Assembly (NCBI GenBank): GCA_902786015.1 | Contig: CADAAU010000018.1 | Location: 26,398-59,364 of the forward strand | DNA length: 32,967 nt | Direction of reading: 5' to 3' | Origin: an uncultured Coriobacteriaceae bacterium | GTDB lineage: Bacteria; Actinomycetota; Coriobacteriia; Coriobacteriales; Atopobiaceae | Position numbers and translations under genes: made by a program | Notes under the pieces: generated by a model | Told to the model about the DNA's origin: nothing | Database searches by the model: none | The model's input: the letters and a program-made list of their open reading frames with translations, nothing else | Part shown: positions 7,947 through 16,864 of the stretch, piece after piece | How the letters are laid out: the number at the start of each line of letters is the position of its first letter | Position numbering within the stretch: position 1 is the first letter of the stretch

Positions 7947-9713
7947 ATGAAAGTCCTGTACAACGACGGTCACGTGGACGAGATCGCACCTGAGGAGGAG
8001 CTGCACGTCATCCGCCACAGTGCCTCGCACATTTTGGCCCAGGCCATCAAGCGTCTTTATCCCGAGGCAGACTTCGGCTATGGTCCTGCCACCGAGAATG
8101 GCTTCTACTACGACATCGACCTTCCCGAAGGTGTAAAGCTCAGCGAGGATGACTTCCCGGCGATAGAAGCCGAGATGCGCAAGATCTGCAAGGAGAACCT
8201 CAAGTTCCAAACCTACGAGCTTCCTCGCGAAGAGGCCATCGCCCACATGCAGGAACGTGGCGAGAAGTACAAGGTCGAGCACATTGGCGACCTCGACCCG
8301 GAAGCGCGCATTACGTTCTACAAGCAGGGTGAGTACGTGGACATGTGTGTAGGCCCGCACCTCATGTACACCAAGGCGCTCAAAGCCTTCAAGCTCACGG
8401 GCGTGAGTGGCGCGTATTGGAAGAACGACGCCAACAACAAGATGCTCACGCGCATCAACGGCGTCGCGTTCCGCTCTAAGGCCGAGCTGACGGAGTACGA
8501 GAGGCTTCTTGAGGAGGCAAAGAAGCGCGACCATCGCCGCATTGGACAAGAGATGGAGCTCTTTATGTTTGCGGACGAGGGTCCGGGCTTCCCGTTCTGG
8601 CTGCCCAACGGCATGCGCCTCAAAAACGCCCTTATGGACTACTGGCACGAGATGCAGGACGCCTACAACTACGACGAGGTGCAGACACCCATCATCCTCA
8701 GCCGTACGCTGTGGGAGACCTCAGGCCACTGGGATCACTACAAAGAGAACATGTATACCACGCTCATCGACGACGAGGACTTTGCCGTCAAGCCGATGAA
8801 CTGCCCAGGCGCTTGCCTCATCTACAAGAGCCGCCCGCGCAGCTATCGTGACCTGCCGCTCAAGCTCGCCGAGGCGGGTTTGGACCATCGTCACGAGATG
8901 CGAGGTGCCCTGCACGGCTTGTTCCGCGTGCGCTCCTTCACGCAGGACGATGCGCACCTGTTCATCACGCCCGATCAGATCACCGAGCAGGTGACGGACA
9001 CCGCTCATCTGATCACGACCTACTACGAGCAGTTTGGGTTCCCGTATCACATAGAGCTCTCTACGCGGCCGGCTGACTCCATGGGCTCCGACGAGGACTG
9101 GGAGCGTGCGGAGGCTGGCCTCAAGGAGGCGCTCGACTCCATGGGCGTGGACTATATCGTCAACGAAGGCGACGGTGCGTTCTACGGGCCAAAGATTGAC
9201 TTCCACCTTAAGGATTGCCTTGGCCGTACTTGGCAATGCGGCACCATTCAGTTGGACTTCCAGCTTCCCCAGAACTTCGAGCTCGAGTATACGGGCGCCG
9301 ACGGAGAGAAGCACCGACCCATTATGGTGCACCGTGCGGGCTTTGGCAGCTTCGAACGATTCATTGGCATGCTCACCGAGCAGTACGCGGGCAAGTTCCC
9401 CACGTGGCTCAGCCCATGCCAGGTCAAGGTACTTCCCGTATCGCAAAAGACGCGCGATTATGCCAACGAGGTCGGAGCAAAGCTGCGGGAGGCCGGAATT
9501 CGCGTCAAGGTAGACGAGCGCGACGAGAAGATTGGCTACAAGATTCGCGAGGCCCGTGCGATTGACCGCGTCCCGTACATGCTCATCTTGGGCGAGAAGG
9601 AGAGCGAAGCCGGAAACATCAGCGTTCGTGACCGCACGAACAAGACCCATGCCTCCTCGCTCGAGGACTTCATCTCTGAGGTGACGGCCGAGATTGCCGA
9701 GCGCCGTGGATAA
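7947..9713 (+). CDS. thrS: Threonyl-tRNA synthetase
   Basis: 588 residues; attaches threonine to tRNA-Thr in the cytoplasm. The editing domain begins almost at once with RHSASH (H24 and H28), followed by CVGPH near residue 134. The class II catalytic core includes MNCPGAC (zinc Cys), motif 2 HRHEMRGALHG and FTQDDAHLF, and motif 3 HRAGFGSFERFIG. The C-terminal anticodon-binding domain runs from about 490. AGAGGAG precedes the ATG, and longer upstream in-frame readings lack such a site. Compared with the 642-residue E. coli enzyme the N-terminal TGS domain is nearly absent: only about 20 residues precede the editing domain. MNCPGAC replaces the usual MNCPGHV. No T-box leader is apparent. Confidence 0.95.
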   Translation: MKVLYNDGHVDEIAPEEELHVIRHSASHILAQAIKRLYPEADFGYGPATENGFYYDIDLPEGVKLSEDDFPAIEAEMRKICKENLKFQTYELPREEAIAHMQERGEKYKVEHIGDLDPEARITFYKQGEYVDMCVGPHLMYTKALKAFKLTGVSGAYWKNDANNKMLTRINGVAFRSKAELTEYERLLEEAKKRDHRRIGQEMELFMFADEGPGFPFWLPNGMRLKNALMDYWHEMQDAYNYDEVQTPIILSRTLWETSGHWDHYKENMYTTLIDDEDFAVKPMNCPGACLIYKSRPRSYRDLPLKLAEAGLDHRHEMRGALHGLFRVRSFTQDDAHLFITPDQITEQVTDTAHLITTYYEQFGFPYHIELSTRPADSMGSDEDWERAEAGLKEALDSMGVDYIVNEGDGAFYGPKIDFHLKDCLGRTWQCGTIQLDFQLPQNFELEYTGADGEKHRPIMVHRAGFGSFERFIGMLTEQYAGKFPTWLSPCQVKVLPVSQKTRDYANEVGAKLREAGIRVKVDERDEKIGYKIREARAIDRVPYMLILGEKESEAGNISVRDRTNKTHASSLEDFISEVTAEIAERRG

Positions 9714-10020
9714 CGACTATCCCTCACTTGATTCGCTTGTTGACCTGCGAGGGGAATATGGCGACGAGCGATGGCGTGTGGTGTCCGACATTGCGCAGGT
9801 GGTGGCAAACTTCCTTCGCTGTCATCCACGTGTCGAGAACGTTCGCTATCCCGGACTCAAGTCCGATCAGCTCTTTACCGAAGCCTCCCACAAACTGGTG
9901 GGGGGCTTCGGTCCCGTTGTCCGCTACCGTGTGGCGGGGGAGTGGCACGAGCTTCTTTGCGAGTCCTGCGACCCTAAGGTAGCGGTGCTGGAGCTCGAAA
10001 GAAATCTGCGAGTCGTCTAG
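9706..10020 (+). CDS. Stand-alone C-terminal lobe of a Cys/Met-metabolism PLP enzyme
   Basis: 104 residues from the GTG at 9706, which overlaps the thrS stop; a TTG at 9694 is an alternative. The segment HPRVENVRYPGL followed by LVGGFGPVVRYRV matches the start of the C-terminal lobe of cystathionine gamma-synthase and O-acetylhomoserine sulfhydrylase enzymes (usually 'hP-V-vyyPgL' then 'kGfGgmvsF-l'). The PLP-binding lobe and its Lys are missing, so it cannot be a complete enzyme. It could be a decayed remnant or an adapted small protein. Overlap with thrS suggests translational coupling. The homology reading is fairly firm; a function is not. Confidence 0.6.
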   Translation: MDNDYPSLDSLVDLRGEYGDERWRVVSDIAQVVANFLRCHPRVENVRYPGLKSDQLFTEASHKLVGGFGPVVRYRVAGEWHELLCESCDPKVAVLELERNLRVV

Positions 10021-10152
10021 CGGCGCAAGCGCGTACAGTTCAAATGCCCACTGTATGCCATAGATATTCTGTTGCTTGGTTGTTTTTGTGGTTGTCTGTT
10101 GCTCCTTCCTATAAGATTTCATCAGTTCCAAACAAAGGACTAAGGAGGAGCA

Positions 10153-12774
10153 ATGGCAGATCAGGAACAGGTCATCGCCAGCGTTGACGACCTCAATGCC
10201 CTTATCGTGCGCATGCGGTCCGCCCAGGCGGAGTTTGCTACGTTCACGCAGGAGCAGGTCGACAAGATCTTTTACGAAGCGGCACTCGCGGCAAACAAGG
10301 CTCGCATTCCGCTCGCAAAGATGGCTGTCGAAGAGACCGGCATGGGACTAGTGGAAGACAAAGTCATAAAGAACCACTATGCCTCAGAGTACATCTACAA
10401 CAAATACCGGTCCACAAAGACCTGCGGCGTAGTGTCTGAGGACCCCGTCGCCGGCATCAAAGAGATCGCTGAGCCCATGGGCATCGTGGCGGCCGTTATC
10501 CCCACGACCAACCCCACCTCGACCGCGATCTTTAAGTGCCTCATCGCACTCAAGACCCGCAATGCCATTATCATCAGTCCGCATCCGCGCGCCAAGGGAT
10601 GCACGATTGAGGCTGCCCGCATCATTTTGGAGGCCGCGGTGGCCGCAGGTGCGCCGCAGGGCATCATTGGGTGGATTGACGTGCCCTCCCTCGAGATGAC
10701 GAACACGCTCATGCGCGAGTCCGACATCATCCTTGCGACCGGTGGTCCCGGCATGGTGACGGCGGCCTACAGTTCCGGTAAGCCGGCCTTGGGCGTAGGC
10801 CCTGGCAACACGCCGGTCATCATCGACGATTCGGCCGACATCCGCATGGCCGTCAACTCCATCATCCACTCCAAGACCTTCGACAACGGCATGATCTGTG
10901 CTTCCGAGCAGTCCGTCACCGTCGTAGGCGACGAAGCCTATGCTGCTGCCAAGGCCGAGTTCGAGCGCCGTGGCTGCTACTTCCTCAAGGGCGAGGAGCT
11001 CGATCAGGTGCGCAAGACCGTCATCATCAACGGCTCCGTAAACGCGCGCATCGTCGGCCAGTCCGCCTTCAAGATCGCGCAGATTGCAGGCGTTGTCGTG
11101 CCGCAAAACACAAAGATCCTCATCGGCGAGGTCGAGTCGGTCGATCCTTCTGAGGAAATGGCGCACGAGAAGCTCAGCCCGGTACTGGGCATGTACAAGG
11201 CCGCAGACTTCGACGAGGCCATCGCCAAGGCCGAGCGCCTCGTGGCTGACGGCGGATATGGTCACACGAGCTCGCTTTACATCAACCTTGGCGAGAAGGA
11301 AAAGATCGCCAAGCATGCCGCGGCCATGAAGACCTGCCGCATCCTCATCAATACGCCTTCTTCCCAAGGCGGTATCGGTGACCTGTACAACTTCCAGCTC
11401 GCACCGTCCCTCACGCTGGGCTGCGGCTCTTGGGGTGGAAACTCCGTTTCGGGTAACGTCGGCGTCAAGCATCTGCTCAACATCAAGACGGTCGCAGAGA
11501 GGCGGGAGAACATGCTCTGGTTCCGTACCCCCGAGAAGGTCTACTTCAAGAAGGGCTGCATGCCGGTTGCCCTCGACGAGCTTGGTACCGTCATGGGAAA
11601 GAAGCGCGCCTTTATCGTCACCGACCAGTTCCTGTACAAGAGTGGCTTCACCAAGTCCATCGAGGCCAAGCTCGATGCCATGGGCATCGCGCACGCCTGC
11701 TTCTACGACGTAGAGCCCGACCCGACGTTGCAGTGCGCGCAGCGCGGTGTCGCACAGCTTGCGGCGTTTGAGCCCGACACCATCATCGCCGTGGGCGGTG
11801 GCTCTGCCATGGATGCCGCAAAGATCATGTGGCTCATGTACGAGCATCCCGAGGCCAAGTTCGAAGACATGGCCATGGACTTCATGGACATCCGCAAGCG
11901 CGTCTACACGTTCCCGCGTCTGGGCGAGAAGTGCTACTTCGTCTGCATTCCCACCAGCTCCGGCACGGGCTCTGAGGTCACGCCGTTCGCCATCATTACC
12001 GATGCCGAGACCGGCATCAAGTGGCCGCTTGCCGACTACGCGCTGCTGCCCAATATGGCCATCGTCGACACCGACAACATGATGAGCCAGCCCAAGGGCC
12101 TCACCTCGGCATCTGGCATCGACGTCCTCACGCATGCGCTCGAGGCGTACGTCTCGATCATGGCGAGCGACTACACCGACAGTATGGCTCTTAAGGCCGG
12201 CAAGCTCGTTATGGACTACCTTGCGCGTGCGTACGACAACCCCGACGACGTCGAGGCCCGCGATCACATGGCCAACGCGAGCTGCCTGGCCGGCATGGCC
12301 TTCGCCAACGCCTTCCTGGGTGTCAACCACTCCATGGCCCACAAGCTCGGCGCCTTCCACCACATCCCGCACGGCTGGGCCAACGCCGTCATCCTCACGC
12401 GTGTTATGCGCTACAACGCTGCCGAGGTACCCACAAAGATGGGCACCTTCCCGCAGTATGAGTACCCCCATGCAAAGGCACGCTACGCCGAGTTCGGCCG
12501 TGCGTGTGGAATCACGGGCGCCAACGACGACGAGGTATTCGAGAGCTTCGTAGACGCCATCGAGGAGCTCAAGGCCCACGTGGGCGTACATCCCACCATC
12601 AAGGACTTCGGCGTGGACGAGCAGTATTTCCTCGACACGCTCGACGACATGAGCGAGCAGGCGTTCAATGACCAGTGCACCGGCGCCAACCCGCGCTACC
12701 CGCTCATCAGCGAGATTCGCGAGCTGTACATGGATGCGTACTACGGTCGCGAGCCAAAGAGCTACGAAGAATAA
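10153..12774 (+). CDS. adhE: Bifunctional acetaldehyde-CoA / alcohol dehydrogenase
   Basis: 873 residues, close to the 891 of E. coli AdhE. The N-terminal half (about 1-440) is a CoA-acylating aldehyde dehydrogenase with PTTNPTSTAIFK, GPGNTPV and the catalytic Cys in NGMICASEQS (about 252). The C-terminal half is an iron-dependent alcohol dehydrogenase with the nucleotide-binding AVGGGSAMDAAK, PTSSGTGSEVTPFA and the metal histidines in VNHSMAHKLGAFHHIPHG. It converts acetyl-CoA to ethanol, regenerating NAD+ during fermentation, and the family forms spirosomes. A near-perfect AAGGAGG lies before the ATG. The 130-base upstream gap contains a TATAAG-like element at 10110 without a clear -35. The stop is followed by a GC-rich hairpin. 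Confidence 0.96.
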   Translation: MADQEQVIASVDDLNALIVRMRSAQAEFATFTQEQVDKIFYEAALAANKARIPLAKMAVEETGMGLVEDKVIKNHYASEYIYNKYRSTKTCGVVSEDPVAGIKEIAEPMGIVAAVIPTTNPTSTAIFKCLIALKTRNAIIISPHPRAKGCTIEAARIILEAAVAAGAPQGIIGWIDVPSLEMTNTLMRESDIILATGGPGMVTAAYSSGKPALGVGPGNTPVIIDDSADIRMAVNSIIHSKTFDNGMICASEQSVTVVGDEAYAAAKAEFERRGCYFLKGEELDQVRKTVIINGSVNARIVGQSAFKIAQIAGVVVPQNTKILIGEVESVDPSEEMAHEKLSPVLGMYKAADFDEAIAKAERLVADGGYGHTSSLYINLGEKEKIAKHAAAMKTCRILINTPSSQGGIGDLYNFQLAPSLTLGCGSWGGNSVSGNVGVKHLLNIKTVAERRENMLWFRTPEKVYFKKGCMPVALDELGTVMGKKRAFIVTDQFLYKSGFTKSIEAKLDAMGIAHACFYDVEPDPTLQCAQRGVAQLAAFEPDTIIAVGGGSAMDAAKIMWLMYEHPEAKFEDMAMDFMDIRKRVYTFPRLGEKCYFVCIPTSSGTGSEVTPFAIITDAETGIKWPLADYALLPNMAIVDTDNMMSQPKGLTSASGIDVLTHALEAYVSIMASDYTDSMALKAGKLVMDYLARAYDNPDDVEARDHMANASCLAGMAFANAFLGVNHSMAHKLGAFHHIPHGWANAVILTRVMRYNAAEVPTKMGTFPQYEYPHAKARYAEFGRACGITGANDDEVFESFVDAIEELKAHVGVHPTIKDFGVDEQYFLDTLDDMSEQAFNDQCTGANPRYPLISEIRELYMDAYYGREPKSYEE

Positions 12775-12781
12775 AGAATGT

Positions 12782-12809
12782 CCAAAGAGGGGAGACATCC
12801 TCTCTTTGG
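12782..12809 (+). terminator. Hairpin after adhE (no T-tract)
   Basis: CCAAAGAGGGG (12782-12792) pairs with CCTCTCTTTGG (12799-12809) as an 11-bp stem with one wobble and a six-base loop. No run of T follows, so it may act as a weak or Rho-assisted terminator, or as an mRNA-stabilising end. It lies 24 bases before the next start. Confidence 0.5.
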
Positions 12810-12832
12810 CCTATCGAGTAAGGGAGTGACAG

Positions 12833-13612
12833 ATGATTCTTTCAGATGGCAAGGTAGAGCTCGTACGGCGCCACAACAAGGTCGTGTACCAAGACGGCAA
12901 TCGTCTGGTAAAGGTATTCAATGAGCAGAAGCCCGGCTCCGATGTTTTTAACGAAGCACTCAACGACGCACGCGTCTCGGAGGCCGGCGGCCGTGTGCCC
13001 AAGGTGCTCGAGGTAAGCCAAATCAAGGACGGCGAATGGGAGGGCAGCTGGGCGCTTGCTCTTAAGTTCATTCCCGGAAGCACGCTCGAGGAGCTCATAC
13101 AGCAAGACAAGAGCAATCTCGAAGAGTACCTCGAGATGTTCGTACAGCTGCAAATCAACATCCAGACTGCCGACGCGCCGCTTCTCAACAGGCAGAAGGA
13201 CAAGCTTCGCCGCATGATCAACGGGTGCAAGACCATCGATCCGACGGTGCGCTATGACCTGCAGATGCGTCTGGACGGCCTTAAGGGCGGCACGAAGGTG
13301 TGCCACGGTGACTTTGTTGCATCCAACGTCATTATCCCCGACGATGGAAGCAGTCCCTATGTCTGCGACTGGGCGCACGTGACGGCAGGCGTGCCCGAGG
13401 TTGATGCGGCACAAACGTACCTGCTGCTGCAGGTAAAGCACCCCGAGCGTGCCGATATGTATCTGGACATGTACTCAAAGATGAGCGATACGCCCAAGCA
13501 GCTCATCTTCCACTGGGTGCCAGTCGTTGCAGCCGCAGAGCTTGCCCGCGGTCGCCAGAAGCGCGAGAAGTTCCTGCGTAACCAAGTCGAGTCTGTCTTC
13601 AATGACGTGTAA
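12833..13612 (+). CDS. APH / choline-kinase-like phosphotransferase
   Basis: 259 residues with the aminoglycoside-phosphotransferase kinase fold. The N-lobe holds VVYQDGNRLVKVF, where the Lys is the likely ATP-contacting residue. The catalytic loop is HGDFVASN (H158, D160, N165), followed by VCDWAHV (D179 as the metal ligand, W180). The substrate cannot be read from sequence; genomic homologues are often generic small-molecule kinases rather than resistance genes. GGGAG precedes the ATG. Its stop overlaps the start of the lipoprotein gene, so the two are probably co-translated. Confidence 0.75.
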   Translation: MILSDGKVELVRRHNKVVYQDGNRLVKVFNEQKPGSDVFNEALNDARVSEAGGRVPKVLEVSQIKDGEWEGSWALALKFIPGSTLEELIQQDKSNLEEYLEMFVQLQINIQTADAPLLNRQKDKLRRMINGCKTIDPTVRYDLQMRLDGLKGGTKVCHGDFVASNVIIPDDGSSPYVCDWAHVTAGVPEVDAAQTYLLLQVKHPERADMYLDMYSKMSDTPKQLIFHWVPVVAAAELARGRQKREKFLRNQVESVFNDV

Positions 13613-14153
13613 GACTCACATATCGGGTGCGGTAATCTCTTTTGTGGCCGTTTTTGTGCTCGCGCTGGCGCTCCTCGTGGGGTGCCGGCGCGAGCCGTCT
13701 CCAGAGGCCGTGAGCGAGGTAATACGCTCGGCTACTGAGCAAGAGCTTGCCGCCTTTGAGCCGCAGTCTGAACTCGAGAAGCATCTCTTTGGCCATCTGA
13801 CGTTTGACCTCGAGCCAGTTGAGGTAAACGAAAACGACGCTACTGAGGTCGTGCACGTATCGAACGTGGACCTCGGCAAGGCTATAGAGAGGGCAAATGC
13901 CGCCGTGACGGAAGGGGAGCAAGTCGAGTCCTTGGGAGAGCTCTATCAGCAGCAAGAGGACGGTCAACTCTATGACGAGGTGCGCAACATCCTGTATCGC
14001 CAGATTGACGAGAGCAAGGACGTCGTAAAGACTGACGTGAAGCTGCACTTCAAACGCACCGGAAACGACTGGGAACTCGACGAGACAAGCGCCCAGGAGG
14101 TTGCGAATGCGGCGTTTGCGGGACTCGCGGAAGCTATGCCCGAGCGTACGTAA
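13602..14153 (+). CDS. Putative lipoprotein
   Basis: 183 residues. An N-terminal hydrophobic stretch (about 8-27) ends in LVGC with Cys28, a lipobox for lipid attachment and export. The mature part is acidic and helical, with no family recognised. The ATG at 13602 lies inside the last codons of the kinase gene, giving an 11-base overlap. Its 3' end overlaps the 3' end of the converging folA by about 20 bases. Confidence 0.7.
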   Translation: MTCKTHISGAVISFVAVFVLALALLVGCRREPSPEAVSEVIRSATEQELAAFEPQSELEKHLFGHLTFDLEPVEVNENDATEVVHVSNVDLGKAIERANAAVTEGEQVESLGELYQQQEDGQLYDEVRNILYRQIDESKDVVKTDVKLHFKRTGNDWELDETSAQEVANAAFAGLAEAMPERT

Positions 14154-14622
14154 CAAACCTGTATGGGATGCCCTCATCCGTTATAGACGCGGGTGAGGTC
14201 TCCTCGATTGTCCAGTTGGAGTCCTCGTCAAGGTTGGGAAAGAACGCGTCTGCATCACGCAGCGTTTCGTGTACGGTTACGTAGGCGCGGTCGCACTCGT
14301 CAATGAGCTGTCTATATACCTTCTCACCGCCGATGATCCAGACCTTGTCTGGGTCATCATGCGCTATTGCGGCATGAAGCTCGTCGAGGTTGTGTACAAC
14401 CTCGACGCCATTGGGGCTATAGTCAAGATTCTGCGTGAGAACCACGTTCCGCCTTCCCTTGAGTGGTCCTCCCGGGAAGCTCTGGAACGTCGTCCGGCCG
14501 CATACGACGGTGCCGCTCATGGTCTTCTCCCTAAAGAAGCGCATGTCATCACGATTGCGCACAAGGAGTTTGCTCTGATGACCGATGCCCCAGTTTGCGG
14601 TAACCGATACGATTGCGTTCAT
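14134..14622 (-). CDS. folA: Dihydrofolate reductase
   Basis: 162 residues, the normal length. It reduces dihydrofolate to tetrahydrofolate with NADPH. Visible motifs are the N-terminal IVSVTANWGIGHQSKL (active-site loop), VVCGRTTFQSFPGGPLKGR (cofactor site), WIIGGEKVYRQLI and the C-terminal YVTVHETL with FFPNL. AAGGAGGGG precedes the ATG. It starts 14 bases after thyA ends, so the two form the usual thyA-folA pair: thymidylate synthase makes dihydrofolate, which this enzyme recycles. Confidence 0.94.
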   Translation of the reverse strand: MNAIVSVTANWGIGHQSKLLVRNRDDMRFFREKTMSGTVVCGRTTFQSFPGGPLKGRRNVVLTQNLDYSPNGVEVVHNLDELHAAIAHDDPDKVWIIGGEKVYRQLIDECDRAYVTVHETLRDADAFFPNLDEDSNWTIEETSPASITDEGIPYRFVTYARA

Positions 14623-14636
14623 GGGACCCCTCCTTG

Positions 14637-15488
14637 CTATATTGCGACAGGGATGTTTTTCACTTGCGGCCCGTGCTCATAGCCCTCGACGATGAGGTCG
14701 TCGGTGGTGAAAGCATAGAAGTCCGTCACCTCGGGATTGAGCGAGACTTGCGGCGCCTTGTGTCTCTCGCGCGCGATGAGCTCCCGTATGATGTCCACGT
14801 GGCGATCGTAAATGTGCGCGTCGGCGATCATGTGGACCAGTTCGCCGGCAACCATGCCGACACTCTGTGCCACCATCATGAGCAGAATGGCGTATTGGCT
14901 CACGTTCCAGTTGTTTGCCGTAAGGACGTCTTGGCTTCGCTGGTTGAGCACCATGTTGAGGGTAAGGCGTCCGTCTTTGCGGCGATCGTCGGTAACGTTA
15001 TACGTGCAGCTGTAGGCACAGGGATACAGGGCCATCTCGCTCAAGTCATCAAAGTTATAGAGGTTGGTTATGATCCTGCGAGAGAACGGCTGCTCGCGAA
15101 GGTCCTTGAGCACGCGATCCATCTGGTCAAACTCTCCATCGGAGTACTTGGATACCTTGGCCACTTGATACCCATATGCCTTTCCGATGGAGCCATTATC
15201 GTCTGCCCACGCATCCCAAATGTGGGATGCAAGGTCGCCAACGTTATTGGACTTGCGCTGGTAGATCCACAGTATCTCATCCATGCAGCTTTTTAGGGCG
15301 GTACGACGAAGCGTGAGGGCGGGGAACTCCTCGCGAAGGTCATATCGGTTGACCACGCCAAAGCGTTTGATGGTATAGGCTAGGGAGCCGTCGCTCCAGT
15401 GCGGCCTTACTCGCTGTCCCTCGGTCGTGGTCCCGTTGCACAAGATGTCTTGGCACATCGTTACAAACAGATCGTCTGCCCTGCTCAT
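14637..15488 (-). CDS. thyA: Thymidylate synthase
   Basis: 283 residues; methylates dUMP to dTMP using methylene-tetrahydrofolate. The catalytic Cys is in ALYPCAYSCTYNV, followed by LNQRSQDVLTANNWNVSQYA, which holds the dUMP-contacting QRS-D and N residues, and by HMIADAHIYDRHVD. The active-site context PCAY rather than the common PCH resembles the Bacillus subtilis ThyA branch. A GAGGAGG site precedes the ATG. It is followed at 14 bases by folA and preceded at about 30 bases by the membrane-anchored protein gene. Confidence 0.94.
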   Translation of the reverse strand: MSRADDLFVTMCQDILCNGTTTEGQRVRPHWSDGSLAYTIKRFGVVNRYDLREEFPALTLRRTALKSCMDEILWIYQRKSNNVGDLASHIWDAWADDNGSIGKAYGYQVAKVSKYSDGEFDQMDRVLKDLREQPFSRRIITNLYNFDDLSEMALYPCAYSCTYNVTDDRRKDGRLTLNMVLNQRSQDVLTANNWNVSQYAILLMMVAQSVGMVAGELVHMIADAHIYDRHVDIIRELIARERHKAPQVSLNPEVTDFYAFTTDDLIVEGYEHGPQVKNIPVAI

Positions 15489-15520
15489 AGAAGCCTCCTC
15501 AAGCCATATGGAATTCGATC

Positions 15521-16381
15521 CTATCGATGTGCCGACGCTTCCATGCCCTCTTCGAGCAGATCGGCTGCGTCTTCGGTAGCCTCAAGCACGTCGTCGTCCA
15601 AGTTCCACAACTTCTTTGTCTGGATTTTGTCTTCTGTCGTATCGAGAAGGGCCAGCTCGCGCTCCAGACTATTCCACCTGTCCATCGTAGAAGAGAGCGC
15701 ATCGCCAAGCACGTCTTTGACGTTTCCGTCTGTGGCGCCTTTGACTTCGGGAACCGTCATCCCCGAGAACTCCTGCGAAGCTTTCTTGCAGAGCTCAATG
15801 GCCTCTTTTACCTTTGCAGCGCGTGCGCCTTCGTCGTTGAGCGCCGCATAGAGGGTATCGGTCACTTGCTTCGTGTAGTCCTCGTCTTTGTTGACAAGCG
15901 CGCGAACAAAGTCGTGAACTTCTGCGGGTACGCCGGCGTAGGCGCTTGCGCTGACCATGTCGTCGATGGTGGTGCCATACACCGTGAGGTCAAAGCCGAG
16001 TGCCTCAGCCACCGTGGCATACGACCCGCTCTGATTGTTGGGCGAATTAGTTCCCGTAGTTCCGGTTCCTTGAGTCCCGGTCAGGTCTTCCATTTCGTCG
16101 TAGTATTGCTCAAGCAACTTGTCCAAGTCAGAATTCTCGCCGTCAAATGGGAACTCGCCTGTGGGATCATTGAGGGTGTAGCCGCCAGATGCCTTCTCTT
16201 GTGAGGCAATGCCTGCGGCAAAGAGCGAGGCACAGCTCGAGGAAACTGCGGCAACGATTAAAATCAATGCGACTGCGATGCCGGTAACAATGTAGGCAAA
16301 TGGGCCTGATTTTGAGTTATCGGAATCCGTCGTTGCGCTTGCGGTCTCGAAAGACTCTTTTTTATCACTCTTATCACTCAT
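15521..16381 (-). CDS. Membrane-anchored extracytoplasmic protein, unknown family
   Basis: 286 residues. A polar, Ser/Asp/Lys-rich cytoplasmic N-terminus of about 27 residues is followed by one long hydrophobic segment (about 28-55, containing ALILIVAAVSSSC). The large acidic outer domain has a Gly/Thr/Asn linker (about 105-120). The outer domain is mostly predicted helix (YVAEALGFDL-type and EEAIELCKKASQ-type stretches); no family is recognised. GGGAG precedes the ATG. It lies just upstream of thyA-folA on the same strand and may share their transcript, but no functional link is evident. Confidence 0.6.
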   Translation of the reverse strand: MSDKSDKKESFETASATTDSDNSKSGPFAYIVTGIAVALILIVAAVSSSCASLFAAGIASQEKASGGYTLNDPTGEFPFDGENSDLDKLLEQYYDEMEDLTGTQGTGTTGTNSPNNQSGSYATVAEALGFDLTVYGTTIDDMVSASAYAGVPAEVHDFVRALVNKDEDYTKQVTDTLYAALNDEGARAAKVKEAIELCKKASQEFSGMTVPEVKGATDGNVKDVLGDALSSTMDRWNSLERELALLDTTEDKIQTKKLWNLDDDVLEATEDAADLLEEGMEASAHR

Positions 16382-16468
16382 GAGACAATCTCCCTACTTG
16401 TTGTCCCGTTCTGGTTCTGGTCTATGCCACGACACTATGTTAGCGAAAAGGACGTCGTACGGTAACAC

Positions 16469-16864
16469 CTACCAATGCTCGCTCATAAAGATGAAGTCCC
16501 AATGAACGCCAAGAGACAAGGCGAGTGCCTGGGAGGATGGCTCCCATGAATCCGATGCGAGCTCGTTTTTGCTAATCCAAACAAGGTCTTTGCCTGTTGA
16601 CGCAGCATCGTCTGCGAGTTCCGCGACGTAGCAGTCCAGTGGGATGGCCGTGCTGTCTGAGGGGCGAACCGTATCAAAGAACCAAGTGGTCGCGATACTG
16701 CACCCCAGCTGGGTTTGCGCCAACCTCCTACACGTGTCAATAGACGCCTCGTCCTCAATCGGACGCGTTTGGGGGAATGACCACTTCCCATCGTCACCGG
16801 CGCTTACAAGAAGCTTGTGCCCGTCGGTCACCATCAGGCAAACGTCATGCGGCAAATCGCTCAT
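16469..16864 (-). CDS. Nudix-fold protein with degenerate Nudix box
   Basis: 131 residues. The N-terminal strand pattern VCLMVTDGHKLLVSAGDDGKW followed by SFPQTRPIEDEASIDTCRRLAQTQLG fits the Nudix fold. However, the catalytic signature is eroded: Arg replaces the leading Gly, and the REUxEE core reads RRLAQTQ. It is therefore probably not an active pyrophosphohydrolase, or it uses other residues. The start codon overlaps the thioesterase stop as ATGA, so the pair is translationally coupled. A binding or regulatory role is possible but speculative. Confidence 0.55.
   Translation of the reverse strand: MSDLPHDVCLMVTDGHKLLVSAGDDGKWSFPQTRPIEDEASIDTCRRLAQTQLGCSIATTWFFDTVRPSDSTAIPLDCYVAELADDAASTGKDLVWISKNELASDSWEPSSQALALSLGVHWDFIFMSEHW

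Noticed and set aside
8721..9650. Minus-strand frame opposite thrS
   Set aside because: Antisense shadow of a clearly conserved synthetase gene.
10384..12798. Very long open frame opposite adhE on the minus strand
   Set aside because: It mirrors the codon pattern of adhE, has no ribosome site, and its protein has no recognisable domain; G/C-rich third positions keep the opposite strand open.
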